Source: Rhizobium croatiense (GTDB taxonomy: Bacteria; Pseudomonadota; Alphaproteobacteria; Rhizobiales; Rhizobiaceae). Taken from it: a DNA stretch of 64,000 nucleotides. A program made the translations under genes and the position numbers. Shown here piece after piece: positions 50,925 to 60,154 of this stretch (positions are counted from its first letter, which is position 1; each line of letters begins with the position of its first letter). The stretch spans positions 1-64,000 of the forward strand of contig NZ_JAILYJ010000014.1 in the NCBI RefSeq assembly GCF_019793465.1. The letters are read 5' to 3'. The notes under the pieces are model-generated. The model searched no databases. It had not been told where the DNA came from and worked only from the letters and a program-made list of their open reading frames with translations.

Positions 50925-51286
50925 TAAGGATCGACCCGGAACTGGTATCGGCCTTCGGCGCTGCGGCCGTCCATCGAGAGGACGCGCCAGTCGACGGTAT
51001 AGAGGCCGGGCGCCATGGCCGGATCGAGCGGAATCTTGAAGATCGATCCCTCAGGCCCGGAGAGAAACGGCTTGCCTGTGGGAAGTGCCGTACCCTCGGC
51101 ATCGAACAGCACCGCCGTCGAACGGGCAAGATCGACCGGGCCGGTGAAGGTTAGCTCGAGATTGGCAGGAACGAGCTGTTCTTCCTGCGGTTGCGATGGA
51201 AGCGAGGCTTGTTCCAAGGCCGCAGACGCTTCACTTGCGGTGAAGAGAAGGAAGGCGAACAGACAGAATGACGCGATCGACTTCAT
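50924..51286 (-). CDS. CopC-domain protein lacking the usual copper ligands
   Basis: A 120-residue exported protein with signal peptide (MKSIASFCLFAFLLFTASEA). The mature part keeps the CopC/YcnJ beta-sandwich pattern, including GLYTVDWRVLSMDGRSAEGRYQFRV at the end. The N-terminal His of CopC (HA... start) is absent and the late DGH motif reads DGR, so copper binding of the classical kind is doubtful. ATG 51286 with AAGGAAG upstream is chosen over 51349. It stands alone, away from the copper block at 15-19 kb. Confidence 0.75.
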   Translation of the reverse strand: MKSIASFCLFAFLLFTASEASAALEQASLPSQPQEEQLVPANLELTFTGPVDLARSTAVLFDAEGTALPTGKPFLSGPEGSIFKIPLDPAMAPGLYTVDWRVLSMDGRSAEGRYQFRVDP

Positions 51287-51361
51287 GATGGTCTTCCTTA
51301 TCGTGCCGACCTGCATGTGCCCGGAGCCCTCATGCTTCCGTGACGCCATGCCGACGCATCA

Positions 51362-51514
51362 CTATGAACGCTGCGGGGGATGATTTCGATCCCTAGTTTT
51401 TGCGATAAGGCGCACCGGCCGCGGCTGGCGGCCTTTCGGCAGCGCGGCGATCAGGTCCGCAAGCCGCTGCCAGAATTGCCGGAATGACCTGGATAATGTT
51501 GGGCCGTTTTTCAT
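51362..51514 (-). CDS. Possible small basic protein (50 residues)
   Basis: An ORF with a protein-like sequence: MKNGPTLSRSFRQFWQRLAD, then LIAALPKGRQPRPVRLIAKT. A single amphipathic helix with a basic end. Shine-Dalgarno support is weak (GAGG too distant, GAGAG close). Its stop precedes the CopC-like start by 75 bases on the same strand. Unrecognised; may be spurious. Confidence 0.35.
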   Translation of the reverse strand: MKNGPTLSRSFRQFWQRLADLIAALPKGRQPRPVRLIAKTRDRNHPPQRS

Positions 51515-51752
51515 CTCTCAGCCTGTCCTCATCGCCGGGATCTCGAATTGAGAATGTACTCCCCGTCGGCCTCGGCTGGAATCATACGGAGGTCTTGGAG
51601 CGTGAATCTTTCGGATTATAGAAAATGGGCATTTCATCGCATGTTGAGCAAAAGCCTTAATCGGCGCGATTGAATTACCGCCGCTTACGGTCTTATAGTC
51701 CGTGTCGACGGCACCCGATGAATCGCGGGGGCAAAAGGGAAGGAAACCGATC

Positions 51753-52796
51753 ATGACCAAAGTCCGTGCGCTGGTGCTGGAGCGCCAACATGAGCTTGCG
51801 CTTCGCGATATCGATCTGCCGCTGGAGACAGGACCGGGGCAAGTCAAGATCAGGGTTCATACCGTCGGCGTCTGCGGTTCGGACGTGCATTATTACACCC
51901 ACGGCAAGATCGGTCCCTTCGTCGTCAACGCGCCAATGGTGCTCGGTCATGAGGCGGCGGGCACGGTGGTCGAAGTCGGGTCCGGTGTCACGCATCTGAA
52001 AGTCGGCGACCGCGTCTGCATGGAGCCCGGCATCCCCGACCCGAATTCCAAGGCAAGCCGGCTCGGGATGTACAATATCGATCCCGCCGTCAGTTTCTGG
52101 GCGACGCCGCCGGTTCATGGCGTGCTGACGCCGGAGGTCGTGCATCCCGCCAATTATACCTTCAAGCTGCCCGACAATGTCAGCTTTGCCGAAGGCGCGA
52201 TGGTCGAACCCTTCGCGGTCGGCATGCAGGCGGCGAGCAAGGCCAAGATTGCGCCGGGTGATACGGCCATCGTTCTTGGCGCCGGCCCGATCGGCACGAT
52301 GGTGGCGATTGCCGCCCTTGCCGGCGGCTGCGCCCGAGCGATCGTTGCCGATCTCGCCCAGCCGAAGCTCGATATCGCCGCGCAGTATCAGGGCGTCATA
52401 CCGGTCAATATCCGCGAGATGAATCTGATCGAAGAAGTGGGCAGGCTGACCGACGGCTGGGGCGCCGACGTCGTCTTCGAATGCTCCGGTTCGCCGAAGG
52501 CCTGGGAGACGATCATGGCGCTGCCGCGCCCGGGCGGCGTCATCGTCGCCGTCGGCCTGCCGGTCAATCCTGTTGGTTTCGACGTCTCGACGGCGACGAC
52601 CAAGGAAATCCGCATCGAAACGGTGTTCCGTTACGCTCATCAGTATGAGCGCTCGATCGCGCTGCTCGGCTCGGGCCGCGTCGATCTGAAGCCGCTGATA
52701 TCGGAGACCTTCACCTTCGAGGATTCGATCAAGGCCTTCGATCGTGCCGTCGAGGCGCGGCCGAGCGACGTGAAGCTGCAGATCGTCATGGAGTAG
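51753..52796 (+). CDS. Zinc-dependent polyol dehydrogenase (xylitol/sorbitol dehydrogenase-like)
   Basis: A 347-residue MDR-family dehydrogenase. Catalytic zinc residues are in VGVCGSDVHYY (Cys) and LGHEAAG (His, Glu), with MVEPFAVGMQAA. The Rossmann motif is VLGAGPIGTMVA near residue 175. The structural-zinc cysteine cluster is missing, as in sorbitol/xylitol dehydrogenases. This suggests NAD-dependent oxidation of a polyol such as xylitol to its ketose. ATG 51753 has GGAAGG nearby; an in-frame start at 51702 is less likely. It is not in an operon with a sugar transporter. Confidence 0.85.
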   Translation: MTKVRALVLERQHELALRDIDLPLETGPGQVKIRVHTVGVCGSDVHYYTHGKIGPFVVNAPMVLGHEAAGTVVEVGSGVTHLKVGDRVCMEPGIPDPNSKASRLGMYNIDPAVSFWATPPVHGVLTPEVVHPANYTFKLPDNVSFAEGAMVEPFAVGMQAASKAKIAPGDTAIVLGAGPIGTMVAIAALAGGCARAIVADLAQPKLDIAAQYQGVIPVNIREMNLIEEVGRLTDGWGADVVFECSGSPKAWETIMALPRPGGVIVAVGLPVNPVGFDVSTATTKEIRIETVFRYAHQYERSIALLGSGRVDLKPLISETFTFEDSIKAFDRAVEARPSDVKLQIVME

Positions 52797-52811
52797 CACG
52801 CCGCACCACGT

Positions 52812-53381
52812 CTATGAGTGCCCGGCGCTCGATCTCATCTTGCGAAGGGCAAGCGCGGCGGCTGCGACAACAGCCGCGGCTCCGACCGCGATCAGCAGAT
52901 GGCGGTGAAGGGGGAGGTGGCCCAATGTCTGCTGGATTCCGTGTCCGAAGAGATAACCGAGCGCGGTGAAAAGCTGTCCCCAGACCAGTGCGGCCACGGC
53001 ATTGAGGACGACGAATTTCCCGGTCGATATCCTAGTCGTCCCGATGACGACGGGGCTGATCGTCCGCAACCCGACCAGGAAACGAAAAGCAAGGATGAAG
53101 CCTGTGGGGTTGGTTTCCAGAAGCCGGGTGACGCGGGCAAGCGCCGGTCTTTCCAGCAGCCGGCGGACGAGGCTCCATCGGGCGGCGTATCGGCCGGCAA
53201 AGAACCAGAACTGGTCGCCGGCGAAGGATCCGACGGTTGCCGCAGACGCTGCCGCCCAATAGGTAAGCAAGCCACGATGAGCGACCACGCCGCCCAGGAA
53301 AGCGGCCGTTTCGCCTTCGAAGGCAGCCCCGAGAAAGATTGCCAGCAGGCCGTAATTCTCAATCAGCAGTTCGATAGACAT
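52812..53381 (-). CDS. DedA-family membrane protein
   Basis: A 189-residue inner-membrane protein with four to five hydrophobic segments. DedA/SNARE-assoc features: the opening ENYGLLAIFLGAAFEGETAAFLGG, the FAGDQFWFFAGRYA segment with charged residues in a re-entrant helix, and FRFLVGLRTISPVVIG. Members act as lipid (undecaprenyl-phosphate or phospholipid) flippases or in membrane homeostasis. Convergent with the polyol dehydrogenase, 15 bases apart. Confidence 0.88.
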   Translation of the reverse strand: MSIELLIENYGLLAIFLGAAFEGETAAFLGGVVAHRGLLTYWAAASAATVGSFAGDQFWFFAGRYAARWSLVRRLLERPALARVTRLLETNPTGFILAFRFLVGLRTISPVVIGTTRISTGKFVVLNAVAALVWGQLFTALGYLFGHGIQQTLGHLPLHRHLLIAVGAAAVVAAAALALRKMRSSAGHS

Positions 53382-53422
53382 GGCGGCCCGCCCCCAGCTG
53401 TTTCCGAAGCGTCAGGTCAAGG

Positions 53423-54784
53423 CTAAATCGGCTTCAAATCCCCGAGCAGCGTCGGGATCAGCTCCGACACCGTCGGATGGATCGGCACAGACCATTTCAG
53501 CATGGGATAGGTCGTGCCGGCATTCATCGCGTCGATCAGGCCGTGGATCACCTCGTCGCCCTCGATGCCCAATATCGCCGCACCGAGGATCTCCTTGCTT
53601 TCGGCGTCGGCCACCACTTTCATGAATCCCTTGGTCTCGCCGCGCTCATTGGCGCGGCCGACGCGGCTCATCGGGCGGGTCGAGACCATGATCCTGCGCC
53701 CCGACTCGCGCGCCTGCTTTTCCGTCATGCCGACGCGGCCAAGCGGCGGGTCGATATAAAGCGCATAGGCCGGGATCCGACTCGAGAGCTTGCGGTCGTC
53801 GCCGTCCAGCAGATTGGCGGCGGCGATCTCGAAATCATTGTAGGACGTGTGGGTGAAGGCGCCGCGGCCGTTACAGTCGCCAAGTGCAAAGATCCCGTCG
53901 ACATTGGTGGCGAGCTTATCGTCGACGGTGATATAGCCGCGCTTGTCGGTGGCGACGCCGGCGGCATCGAGGCCGAGATCGTCGGTATTCGGCTTGCGGC
54001 CGGTGGCGATCAGCACGTGGCTCGCATCGATTTTCGCCGAGCCGGCGGTGACGCTCACGCCGTCGCCATTTCTTGCGAAACCGATATCCTTCGCATCGGT
54101 GTGCACGCGAATCCCTTCCGAACGCAGGATCTCGGCGATCGCGTCGGATATATCTTCGTCCTCGCGCGAAGCAAGCTTCGGCCCGTGCTCGATGACGCTG
54201 ACCTCGGCGCCGAAGCGGCGATACATCTGCGCGAATTCCAGCCCGATATAGCTGCCGCCGATGACGGCGAGATGCCGCGGCAGCGTGTCGAGATGGATGA
54301 TCGAGGTGCTGGTGAGATAGTCGATGTCATCGATACCCGGCAGTTCGGGAATGACAGGCCGCGCGCCAACATTGAGGAAGATGCGCGGCGCGCTCAGCGT
54401 TTCGCCGTTGACGCTGACGGTCTTCGGACCCTCGAAGCGGGCATGACCATAGAGCACGCTCATGCCGTCCATCCCGGCAAACCAGCCGATCAGGCCGTTG
54501 CGGGCATTCATCGTCACCGTTTCGGCGCGGGCTCTGACCACCTTCATGTCGATGGCGATGTCGCCCGGAATATTGACGCCGTAGGCGGCAGCACTTCTGG
54601 CGACATGGGCGGCACGGGCGCTGGCGACCAGCGTCTTGGTCGGCATGCAGCCGGCATTGACGCAGGTGCCACCGAGGAATTTGCGCTCGATCAGCGCGAC
54701 CTTCATGCCCTTTTCGACCATGCGGGCGGCGAGGAACGGCCCGGCCTGGCCGGCGCCGATGACGATGGCGTCAAAGCTTTTCAT
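53423..54784 (-). CDS. FAD-dependent pyridine nucleotide-disulfide oxidoreductase
   Basis: A 453-residue flavoprotein. FAD motif VIGAGQAG near residue 8; redox-active cysteines in GGTCVNAGCMPTKT (about 40-48); NAD motif VIGGSYIGLEFAQM near 170; DGIFALGDCNGRG near 305. The C-terminal interface has HPTVSELIP. MerA-type C-terminal Cys pair is absent, so it is not a mercuric reductase despite the resemblance. The physiological substrate is unknown. The start ATG 54784 overlaps the upstream DUF4126 stop by four bases. Confidence 0.87.
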   Translation of the reverse strand: MKSFDAIVIGAGQAGPFLAARMVEKGMKVALIERKFLGGTCVNAGCMPTKTLVASARAAHVARSAAAYGVNIPGDIAIDMKVVRARAETVTMNARNGLIGWFAGMDGMSVLYGHARFEGPKTVSVNGETLSAPRIFLNVGARPVIPELPGIDDIDYLTSTSIIHLDTLPRHLAVIGGSYIGLEFAQMYRRFGAEVSVIEHGPKLASREDEDISDAIAEILRSEGIRVHTDAKDIGFARNGDGVSVTAGSAKIDASHVLIATGRKPNTDDLGLDAAGVATDKRGYITVDDKLATNVDGIFALGDCNGRGAFTHTSYNDFEIAAANLLDGDDRKLSSRIPAYALYIDPPLGRVGMTEKQARESGRRIMVSTRPMSRVGRANERGETKGFMKVVADAESKEILGAAILGIEGDEVIHGLIDAMNAGTTYPMLKWSVPIHPTVSELIPTLLGDLKPI

Positions 54785-55242
54785 GATATGGCCACCACGA
54801 TCAGCGCCGCGCCGATGACGGCGACGGCATCCTCGATGAGGGCGGCCGGCAGGTCCTTGCCGAAGGAGGCGGCCAGTCTGGCGCGAACGGCCGCACCGCC
54901 ATAGGTGCCGATGACGGCGCCGATCACGCCGGCGATCAGCCCGCCGAAGAGCAGGCCGCTGGCGGCGCCGATCGTCGCTCCGGCGAGCGCCCCGGTGACG
55001 ATACGGGCGGCGAACTGCACCGGCACCTTGCGCGACGGCGTCGAGGGCAGCTGATCGGTGATCAACTCGACGATGGCGACAACCGTGAAGATCCACGGCG
55101 TCCAGCGGTAACCCATGAAGGCAAGCGGCGTTTGCGACACGTCGAGCCAGCCGAGTGCTGCGCCCCAGGCGACGGCAGCGGGCGCGGTCATGGCGCGCAG
55201 GCCGGAGATGACACCGATCAGCAATGCAAGAAGCAGAAACAT
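54781..55242 (-). CDS. DUF4126 family membrane protein
   Basis: A 153-residue protein with four or five membrane segments; Gly/Ala-rich helices (IGAASGLLFGGLIAGVIGAV and similar) and the opening ALLIGVISGLRAMTAPAAVAWGA match DUF4126. AGGGG eight bases before ATG 55242 supports this start over 55257 or 55293. Translationally coupled to the FAD oxidoreductase. Function unknown. Confidence 0.8.
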   Translation of the reverse strand: MFLLLALLIGVISGLRAMTAPAAVAWGAALGWLDVSQTPLAFMGYRWTPWIFTVVAIVELITDQLPSTPSRKVPVQFAARIVTGALAGATIGAASGLLFGGLIAGVIGAVIGTYGGAAVRARLAASFGKDLPAALIEDAVAVIGAALIVVAIS

Positions 55243-55332
55243 GCGCGATCCCCTCATTGCCGGCGTCGTGCCGCGAGAGGGAAGGTTGCACATTGTCAGG
55301 CGCGTGGCAATTCGCCGTGCCGAACCGACGGT

Positions 55333-56520
55333 TTAGTTGGCAAAGGCGGCGATGCCGGTGATCGCCCGGCCGATGATCAGCGCGTGGATGTCGTGCGTGC
55401 CCTCATAGGTGTTGACCACTTCGAGGTTGACGAGATGGCGGGCGATGCCGAATTCGTCGGAGATGCCGTTGCCGCCGAGCATGTCTCGGGCCGCGCGCGC
55501 GATCTCCAGCGCCTTGCCGCAGCTGTTGCGCTTGAGGATGGAGGTCAGCTCCACCGGCGGATGGCCTTCCTCCTTCATGCGGCCGAGCCGCAGGCAGCCC
55601 TGCAGGCCGAGCGAAATCTCCGCCGCCATGTCGGCGAGCTTCCTCTGGATCAGCTGATTGGCGGCTAGCGGCCGGCCGAACTGCTTGCGCTCCAGCGTAT
55701 ATTGCCGTGCCCTGGCATAACAATCCTCGGCGGCGCCGAGCGCGCCCCAGGCAATGCCGAAACGGGCCGAGTTGAGGCAGGTGAACGGCCCCTTGAGGCC
55801 GGTGACGCCGGGCAGAAGATTTTCCTCCGGCACGAAGACTGCGTCCATCACCACTTCGCCGGTGATCGAGGCGCGCAGGCCGACCTTGCCGTGGATGGCC
55901 GGGGCCGAAAGCCCCTTCCAGCCCTTTTCGAGGATGAAGCCGCGGATGAGGCCGTCCTCGGTCTTGGCCCAGACGACGAAGACATCGGCGATCGGTGCAT
56001 TCGAGATCCAGGTCTTCGAACCGGTAAGGCTGTAGCCGCCGTCGACCTTCTTGGCGCGGGTCGCCATCGAGCCGGGATCGGAGCCATGATCGGGCTCGGT
56101 CAGGCCGAAGCAGCCGATCCATTCGCCACTGGCAAGCTTCGGTAGGTATTTCAGCTTCTGCGCCTCAGACCCGAAGGTTTCGATCGGCACCATGACCAGC
56201 GAGGACTGCACGCTCATCATCGAACGGTAGCCGCTGTCGACCCGTTCGACCTCGCGGGCGATCAGGCCGTAGGCGGTGTAACCGAGGCCGGCGCCGCCGT
56301 AATCGGGGGAAATCGTCGGACCGAGCAGGCCGAGTTCACCCATTTCGCGGAAGATTGCGGGATCGGTCTTTTCATGGCGGAAGGCGTCGAGAACGCGGGG
56401 CGCGAGCTTTTGCTGCGCGTAGGCATGGGCGGTGTCCTGCACCATGCGCTCCTCGTTGGTCAGCTGCTCGACCAGGCGGAACGGATCGGCCCAGTCGAAA
56501 ACCTCGCGCGTCTGCTGCAT
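55333..56520 (-). CDS. gcdH: Glutaryl-CoA dehydrogenase
   Basis: A 395-residue acyl-CoA dehydrogenase. FAD-site motifs CFGLTEPDHGSDP and KTWISNAP and the catalytic Glu in TYEGTHDIHALI near residue 375 are characteristic of GcdH, which converts glutaryl-CoA to crotonyl-CoA in lysine and tryptophan breakdown. Length and the opening FRLVEQLTNEERMVQDTAHAY also fit. A cupin gene starts divergently about 170 bases away. Confidence 0.9.
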   Translation of the reverse strand: MQQTREVFDWADPFRLVEQLTNEERMVQDTAHAYAQQKLAPRVLDAFRHEKTDPAIFREMGELGLLGPTISPDYGGAGLGYTAYGLIAREVERVDSGYRSMMSVQSSLVMVPIETFGSEAQKLKYLPKLASGEWIGCFGLTEPDHGSDPGSMATRAKKVDGGYSLTGSKTWISNAPIADVFVVWAKTEDGLIRGFILEKGWKGLSAPAIHGKVGLRASITGEVVMDAVFVPEENLLPGVTGLKGPFTCLNSARFGIAWGALGAAEDCYARARQYTLERKQFGRPLAANQLIQRKLADMAAEISLGLQGCLRLGRMKEEGHPPVELTSILKRNSCGKALEIARAARDMLGGNGISDEFGIARHLVNLEVVNTYEGTHDIHALIIGRAITGIAAFAN

Positions 56521-56693
56521 GGCGGCGTCTCCTCACCCACGATTCAGGCTTCCTCGCTCAACGTCGCATAGACCCGCCAGCCGACCGCGTCAACAGAAGC
56601 CAGCCTATCGAAAATACGGCGCGCGCCATCTTTTCAAAAGCGTCGGCATGCTCCACTTTGCCCGCGTTCGATTCTGGAACGAGGAGGGCGGAA

Positions 56694-57032
56694 ATGACGT
56701 CAAGCGATCTGTTCGTATCGGCCGAAGGCGCTGAATGGGTCAATCCGGAGCCCGGCGTTACCAGGCGCATCATGACCTATCTGCCGGAGATGATGATGGT
56801 GGAGGTGGTGTTCGAAAGCGGCGCTGTCGGTGCGGCCCATTCGCATCCACACATCCAGGCGAGTTATGTCGCCGAGGGCAGCTTCGAGGTGACGATCGAC
56901 GGGCGCACCGAGGTGCTGCGGCAGGGCGGCAGCTTCATTGTGCCGCCCAATCTCGTCCACGGCGTCAAGGCGCTGGAGAAGGGTCGGCTGATCGATGCCT
57001 TCACGCCGCACCGTGCCGAATTTCTCAAGTAA
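56694..57032 (+). CDS. Small cupin-domain protein
   Basis: A 112-residue single cupin barrel. The metal-site motif HSHPHIQASYVAEGSFEV (about 52-70) and the second motif PNLVHGVKAL near 90 are visible. GAGGAGG upstream of ATG 56694 fixes the start; the frame runs open further upstream. Possible roles are a sugar or small-molecule isomerase or a sensor; unassigned. It converges directly with the LysR gene. Confidence 0.85.
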   Translation: MTSSDLFVSAEGAEWVNPEPGVTRRIMTYLPEMMMVEVVFESGAVGAAHSHPHIQASYVAEGSFEVTIDGRTEVLRQGGSFIVPPNLVHGVKALEKGRLIDAFTPHRAEFLK

Positions 57033-57986
57033 TCAGCTTTCGGATTCTGACCGGCGCGCCGGGCCGGCGGCGGTGACATAGGGCGGCACGAAGCGTGCAT
57101 CCTTGCCGCGCACCGCCTCACGCAGGAAGTCGATGACGGCGCGCACGCGCGGCGCCTGTTTCAGGTCGCGATGGCAGGTGATCCAGTACTGGCGCTTGAG
57201 GTCGATTTCCGCGGGCAGCACCCGCACCAGCTCGGGATAACGGCTGGCGAAAAAATAGGGCAGGATGCAGAGGCCGAGGCCGTTTCGGGTGGCGGTCAGC
57301 TGCGCGAAGATGCTGGAGCTCTGGAACTGCGGCTTGATGCGCGGATGCACATCGCTGAGATAATCCAGGCCCGGCGCGAAGATCATCTCCTCGATATAGC
57401 TGACGAAGGGATGCTCAAGCAGGTCGTCGCGGCAGGTAATCGCCGGCGCGTTCGCCAGGTAGTCGCGGGAGCCGTAAATCTGCAGGTGATAGTCGGTCAG
57501 CTTCTCGGCGAAATAGGGCCCGCCCTTCGGCTCGTCGAGCACGACGGACAGATCGGCCTCCTTGCGCGACAGCGACATGATCTGCTGGATCGTCACCAGT
57601 TCGAGCGACAGATGCGGATGCTGGGCGGCAAACCGATGCAGCACGGTCGCGAAGAAGAAATTGGCAAAACCTTCCGGGGCGCTCAGGCGCACCAGGCCGC
57701 GCTGCGCCATCGAGCCGTCAGCGAGGTCGGCGCGCAGCCGCTCGGTCTCCTGCTCCATCTTCTCGGCCGTCTCGACGAAGCGCGTGCCCATGGCCGTCAG
57801 CACATAACCGCGCGGATTGCGCTCGAACAGCTTGACCTTGAGGGTGAATTCCAGCCGGTCGATGCGGCGCGAGACGGTGGCATGGCTGGAGCGCAGCTGG
57901 CGGGCCGCCGTCGAGAGCTGCCCCGTGCGGGCGACGGCTAGAAAAAACTGAAGATCGTCCCAAGTAAACTGCGGTGGGTTGTTCAT
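57033..57986 (-). CDS. LysR-family transcriptional regulator
   Basis: A 317-residue regulator. The N-terminal helix-turn-helix (about 5-65) reads LSTAARQLRSSHATVSRRIDRLE; the C-terminal ligand-binding domain (about 95-300) follows. It is divergent from the Liv-type ABC operon across 174 bases containing a palindromic site (57998-58015), so it probably controls that operon with the transported substrate as co-inducer. Its stop adjoins the cupin stop. Confidence 0.9.
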   Translation of the reverse strand: MNNPPQFTWDDLQFFLAVARTGQLSTAARQLRSSHATVSRRIDRLEFTLKVKLFERNPRGYVLTAMGTRFVETAEKMEQETERLRADLADGSMAQRGLVRLSAPEGFANFFFATVLHRFAAQHPHLSLELVTIQQIMSLSRKEADLSVVLDEPKGGPYFAEKLTDYHLQIYGSRDYLANAPAITCRDDLLEHPFVSYIEEMIFAPGLDYLSDVHPRIKPQFQSSSIFAQLTATRNGLGLCILPYFFASRYPELVRVLPAEIDLKRQYWITCHRDLKQAPRVRAVIDFLREAVRGKDARFVPPYVTAAGPARRSESES

Positions 57987-57997
57987 TGCGATCCCCT

Positions 57998-58015
57998 CTG
58001 TTCAAAAACGAACAG
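57998..58015. promoter_or_regulatory. Candidate LysR operator
   Basis: Perfect inverted repeat CTGTTC (57998-58003), six bases, GAACAG (58010-58015), directly upstream of the LysR gene. The TTC...GAA half-sites agree with LysR T-N11-A-type dyads. A second GAACAGAT copy at about 58120-58127 lies nearer the binding-protein gene and may be a second half-site. Confidence 0.45.
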
Positions 58016-58160
58016 ATACTGTTTGGAATTAGTTGTAAACCACCCGTTGCTTCAACGCGGAATTTCCGTGATCGTAAGGTGAGGGTCCGCCGTTCTGAGG
58101 AGTGCGGCTGGCCAAATCTGAACAGATCCGCAATCTGGCCAATCTCTGGGAGGAGATAAT

Positions 58161-59366
58161 ATGCGTAAGAATCTCATTGCATCAGTTGCATTTCTGCTAG
58201 CGAGCAGCACGGCGGTGCTCGCGCAGAGCGCGACCGACGGCAAGGTCAAGATCGGCATTCTGAACGACCAGTCGGGTGTCTATGCCGATTTCGGCGGCAA
58301 ATCTTCCGTCGAGGCCGCCAAGATGGCGGTCGAGGATTTCGGCGGCAAGGTGCTGGATGTGCCGGTCGAGATCGTCGATGCCGACCATCAGAATAAACCG
58401 GATATTGCCTCCAATATCGCCCGCCAGTGGTATGACACCGAGCAGGTGGATGCGATCATGGAGCTGACGACTTCTTCCGTGGCGCTCGCCGTGCAGGCGA
58501 TCGGCAAGGAAAAGAAGAAGATCGATATCGTCACCGGTGCGGCGACGACCGATCTCACCGGCAAGGCTTGCTCGCCCTACGGCTTCCACTGGGCCTACGA
58601 CACGCATGCGCTCGCCGTCGGCACCGGCGGCGCGCTCGTCAAGCAGGGCGGCGACAGCTGGTTCTTCCTGACCGCCGACTATGCCTTCGGCTATTCGCTG
58701 GAGCAGCAGACCAGCGAATACGTCAAGGCGAGCGGCGGCACGGTCGTCGGCGCCGTCCGTCATCCGCTGTCGACGCAGGACTTCTCGTCCTTCCTGCTGC
58801 AGGCGCAATCGTCCGGCGCCAAGGTGATCGGCCTTGCCAATGCCGGCCTCGATACCTCGAACGCCATCAAGCAGGCGGCTGAATTCGGCATCACTCAAGG
58901 CGGCCAGCATCTGGCGGCGCTGCTCTTCACGCTTGCCGAAGTCCATGGCCTCGGGCTTGAAGCAGCGCAGGGCCTGACACTGACGGAAGGCTATTACTGG
59001 AACCGCGACGACGAAAGCCGCGCCTTCGCCAAAAAGTTCTTCGACCGCACCGGCAAGATGCCGAACATGGTCCATACCGGCACCTATTCGGCGGTGACGC
59101 AATATCTGAAGGCGGTGCAGAAGGCCGGCACCGACGAGACGGAGGCCGTTGCCAAGCTATTGCATGAAATGCCGGTTGACGACGTCTTCGGTCGTGGCGG
59201 CACGGTCGGCGCCAATGGCCGCATGATCCACGACATGTACCTGCTGCAGGTCAAGAAGCCTTCCGAAAGCAAGGAGCCGTGGGATTACTTCAACGTGCTT
59301 GCCACCATTCCCGGTAAGGAAGCCTATATCGATCCCGCCAAGAGCGGCTGTGACCTGGTGAAGTGA
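58161..59366 (+). CDS. Branched-chain-amino-acid-type ABC substrate-binding protein
   Basis: A 401-residue periplasmic protein (Peripla_BP_6, LivJ-like) with signal peptide (MRKNLIASVAFLLASSTAVLAQ). The type I fold opens VKIGILNDQSGVYADFGG. GGGAGGAG precedes the ATG. Operon with LivG/F/H/M-type subunits and a GMC dehydrogenase. The linked dehydrogenase points to a carboxylate, choline-like or aromatic substrate rather than leucine, but this is inference. Confidence 0.87.
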   Translation: MRKNLIASVAFLLASSTAVLAQSATDGKVKIGILNDQSGVYADFGGKSSVEAAKMAVEDFGGKVLDVPVEIVDADHQNKPDIASNIARQWYDTEQVDAIMELTTSSVALAVQAIGKEKKKIDIVTGAATTDLTGKACSPYGFHWAYDTHALAVGTGGALVKQGGDSWFFLTADYAFGYSLEQQTSEYVKASGGTVVGAVRHPLSTQDFSSFLLQAQSSGAKVIGLANAGLDTSNAIKQAAEFGITQGGQHLAALLFTLAEVHGLGLEAAQGLTLTEGYYWNRDDESRAFAKKFFDRTGKMPNMVHTGTYSAVTQYLKAVQKAGTDETEAVAKLLHEMPVDDVFGRGGTVGANGRMIHDMYLLQVKKPSESKEPWDYFNVLATIPGKEAYIDPAKSGCDLVK

Positions 59367-60154
59367 GCGAAATGGCGGTTTCCGCGATTGAAACGCAGGA
59401 AAAGCCGCGGGTGGTACTATCCGCCCGCGGCCTGCGCCGCGATTTCGGCGGCTTCACGGCCGTCAAGGACGTCGATCTCGACGTGCATGACGCCAGCGTG
59501 CATGCGCTGATCGGTCCGAACGGTGCCGGCAAGACGACGGTCTTCAACCTGCTGACCAAGTTCCTGCAGCCGACCGCAGGCACGATCACGCTGATGGGCA
59601 CCGACATAACAGGGACGGCACCCGACAGGGTGGCGCGCATGGGACTGGTGCGCTCCTTCCAGATCTCGGCGGTCTTCCCGCATCTCTCCGTTCTCGACAA
59701 TGTGCGGGTGGCGTTGCAGCGGCCGAACAATCTTTCCACCCAGTTCTGGCGGCCGCTTTCGGCGCTCGACCGGCTGAACGAACGCGCCGAGCAACTGCTC
59801 GCCAGCGTCGGGCTTTCCAAGGAGCGCGATCATATCGCCGCTGATCTTTCCTATGGCCGCAAGCGCGTGCTGGAGATCGCCACGACGCTGGCGCTCGACC
59901 CGAAGGTGCTGCTGCTCGACGAGCCGATGGCCGGCATGGGGCTTGAGGACGTCGGCGTCGTCTCGGCGATCATCCGCGACGTCGCCCGCGACCGGGCGGT
60001 GCTGATGGTCGAGCACAATCTCTCGGTCGTCGCCAATATCTGCCAGCATGTGACGGTGCTGCAGCGCGGCGAGATTCTTGCCGAGGGCGACTATGCCACG
60101 GTCAGCCAGGACGAGCGCGTGCGCGTCGCCTATATGGGCACGGAGGAGCATTGA
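59363..60154 (+). CDS. Liv-type ABC transporter ATP-binding protein (LivG-like)
   Basis: A 263-residue ABC ATPase. Walker A GPNGAGKTT near residue 53, the LivG-type signature LSYGRKRVLEIATTLAL, Walker B VLLLDEPMAGM and H-loop VEHNLSVV. Start is GTG 59363 overlapping the binding-protein stop (GTGA), or ATG 59372. Confidence 0.9.
   Translation: MSEMAVSAIETQEKPRVVLSARGLRRDFGGFTAVKDVDLDVHDASVHALIGPNGAGKTTVFNLLTKFLQPTAGTITLMGTDITGTAPDRVARMGLVRSFQISAVFPHLSVLDNVRVALQRPNNLSTQFWRPLSALDRLNERAEQLLASVGLSKERDHIAADLSYGRKRVLEIATTLALDPKVLLLDEPMAGMGLEDVGVVSAIIRDVARDRAVLMVEHNLSVVANICQHVTVLQRGEILAEGDYATVSQDERVRVAYMGTEEH

Noticed and set aside
53423..54784. Mercuric reductase (merA)
   Set aside because: The N-terminal metal-binding domain and C-terminal Cys pair are absent, and no mer genes are linked.
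54785..55291. N-terminal extension of the FAD oxidoreductase frame
   Set aside because: The upstream part is the DUF4126 gene read in another frame; the enzyme begins at 54784 with its FAD motif.
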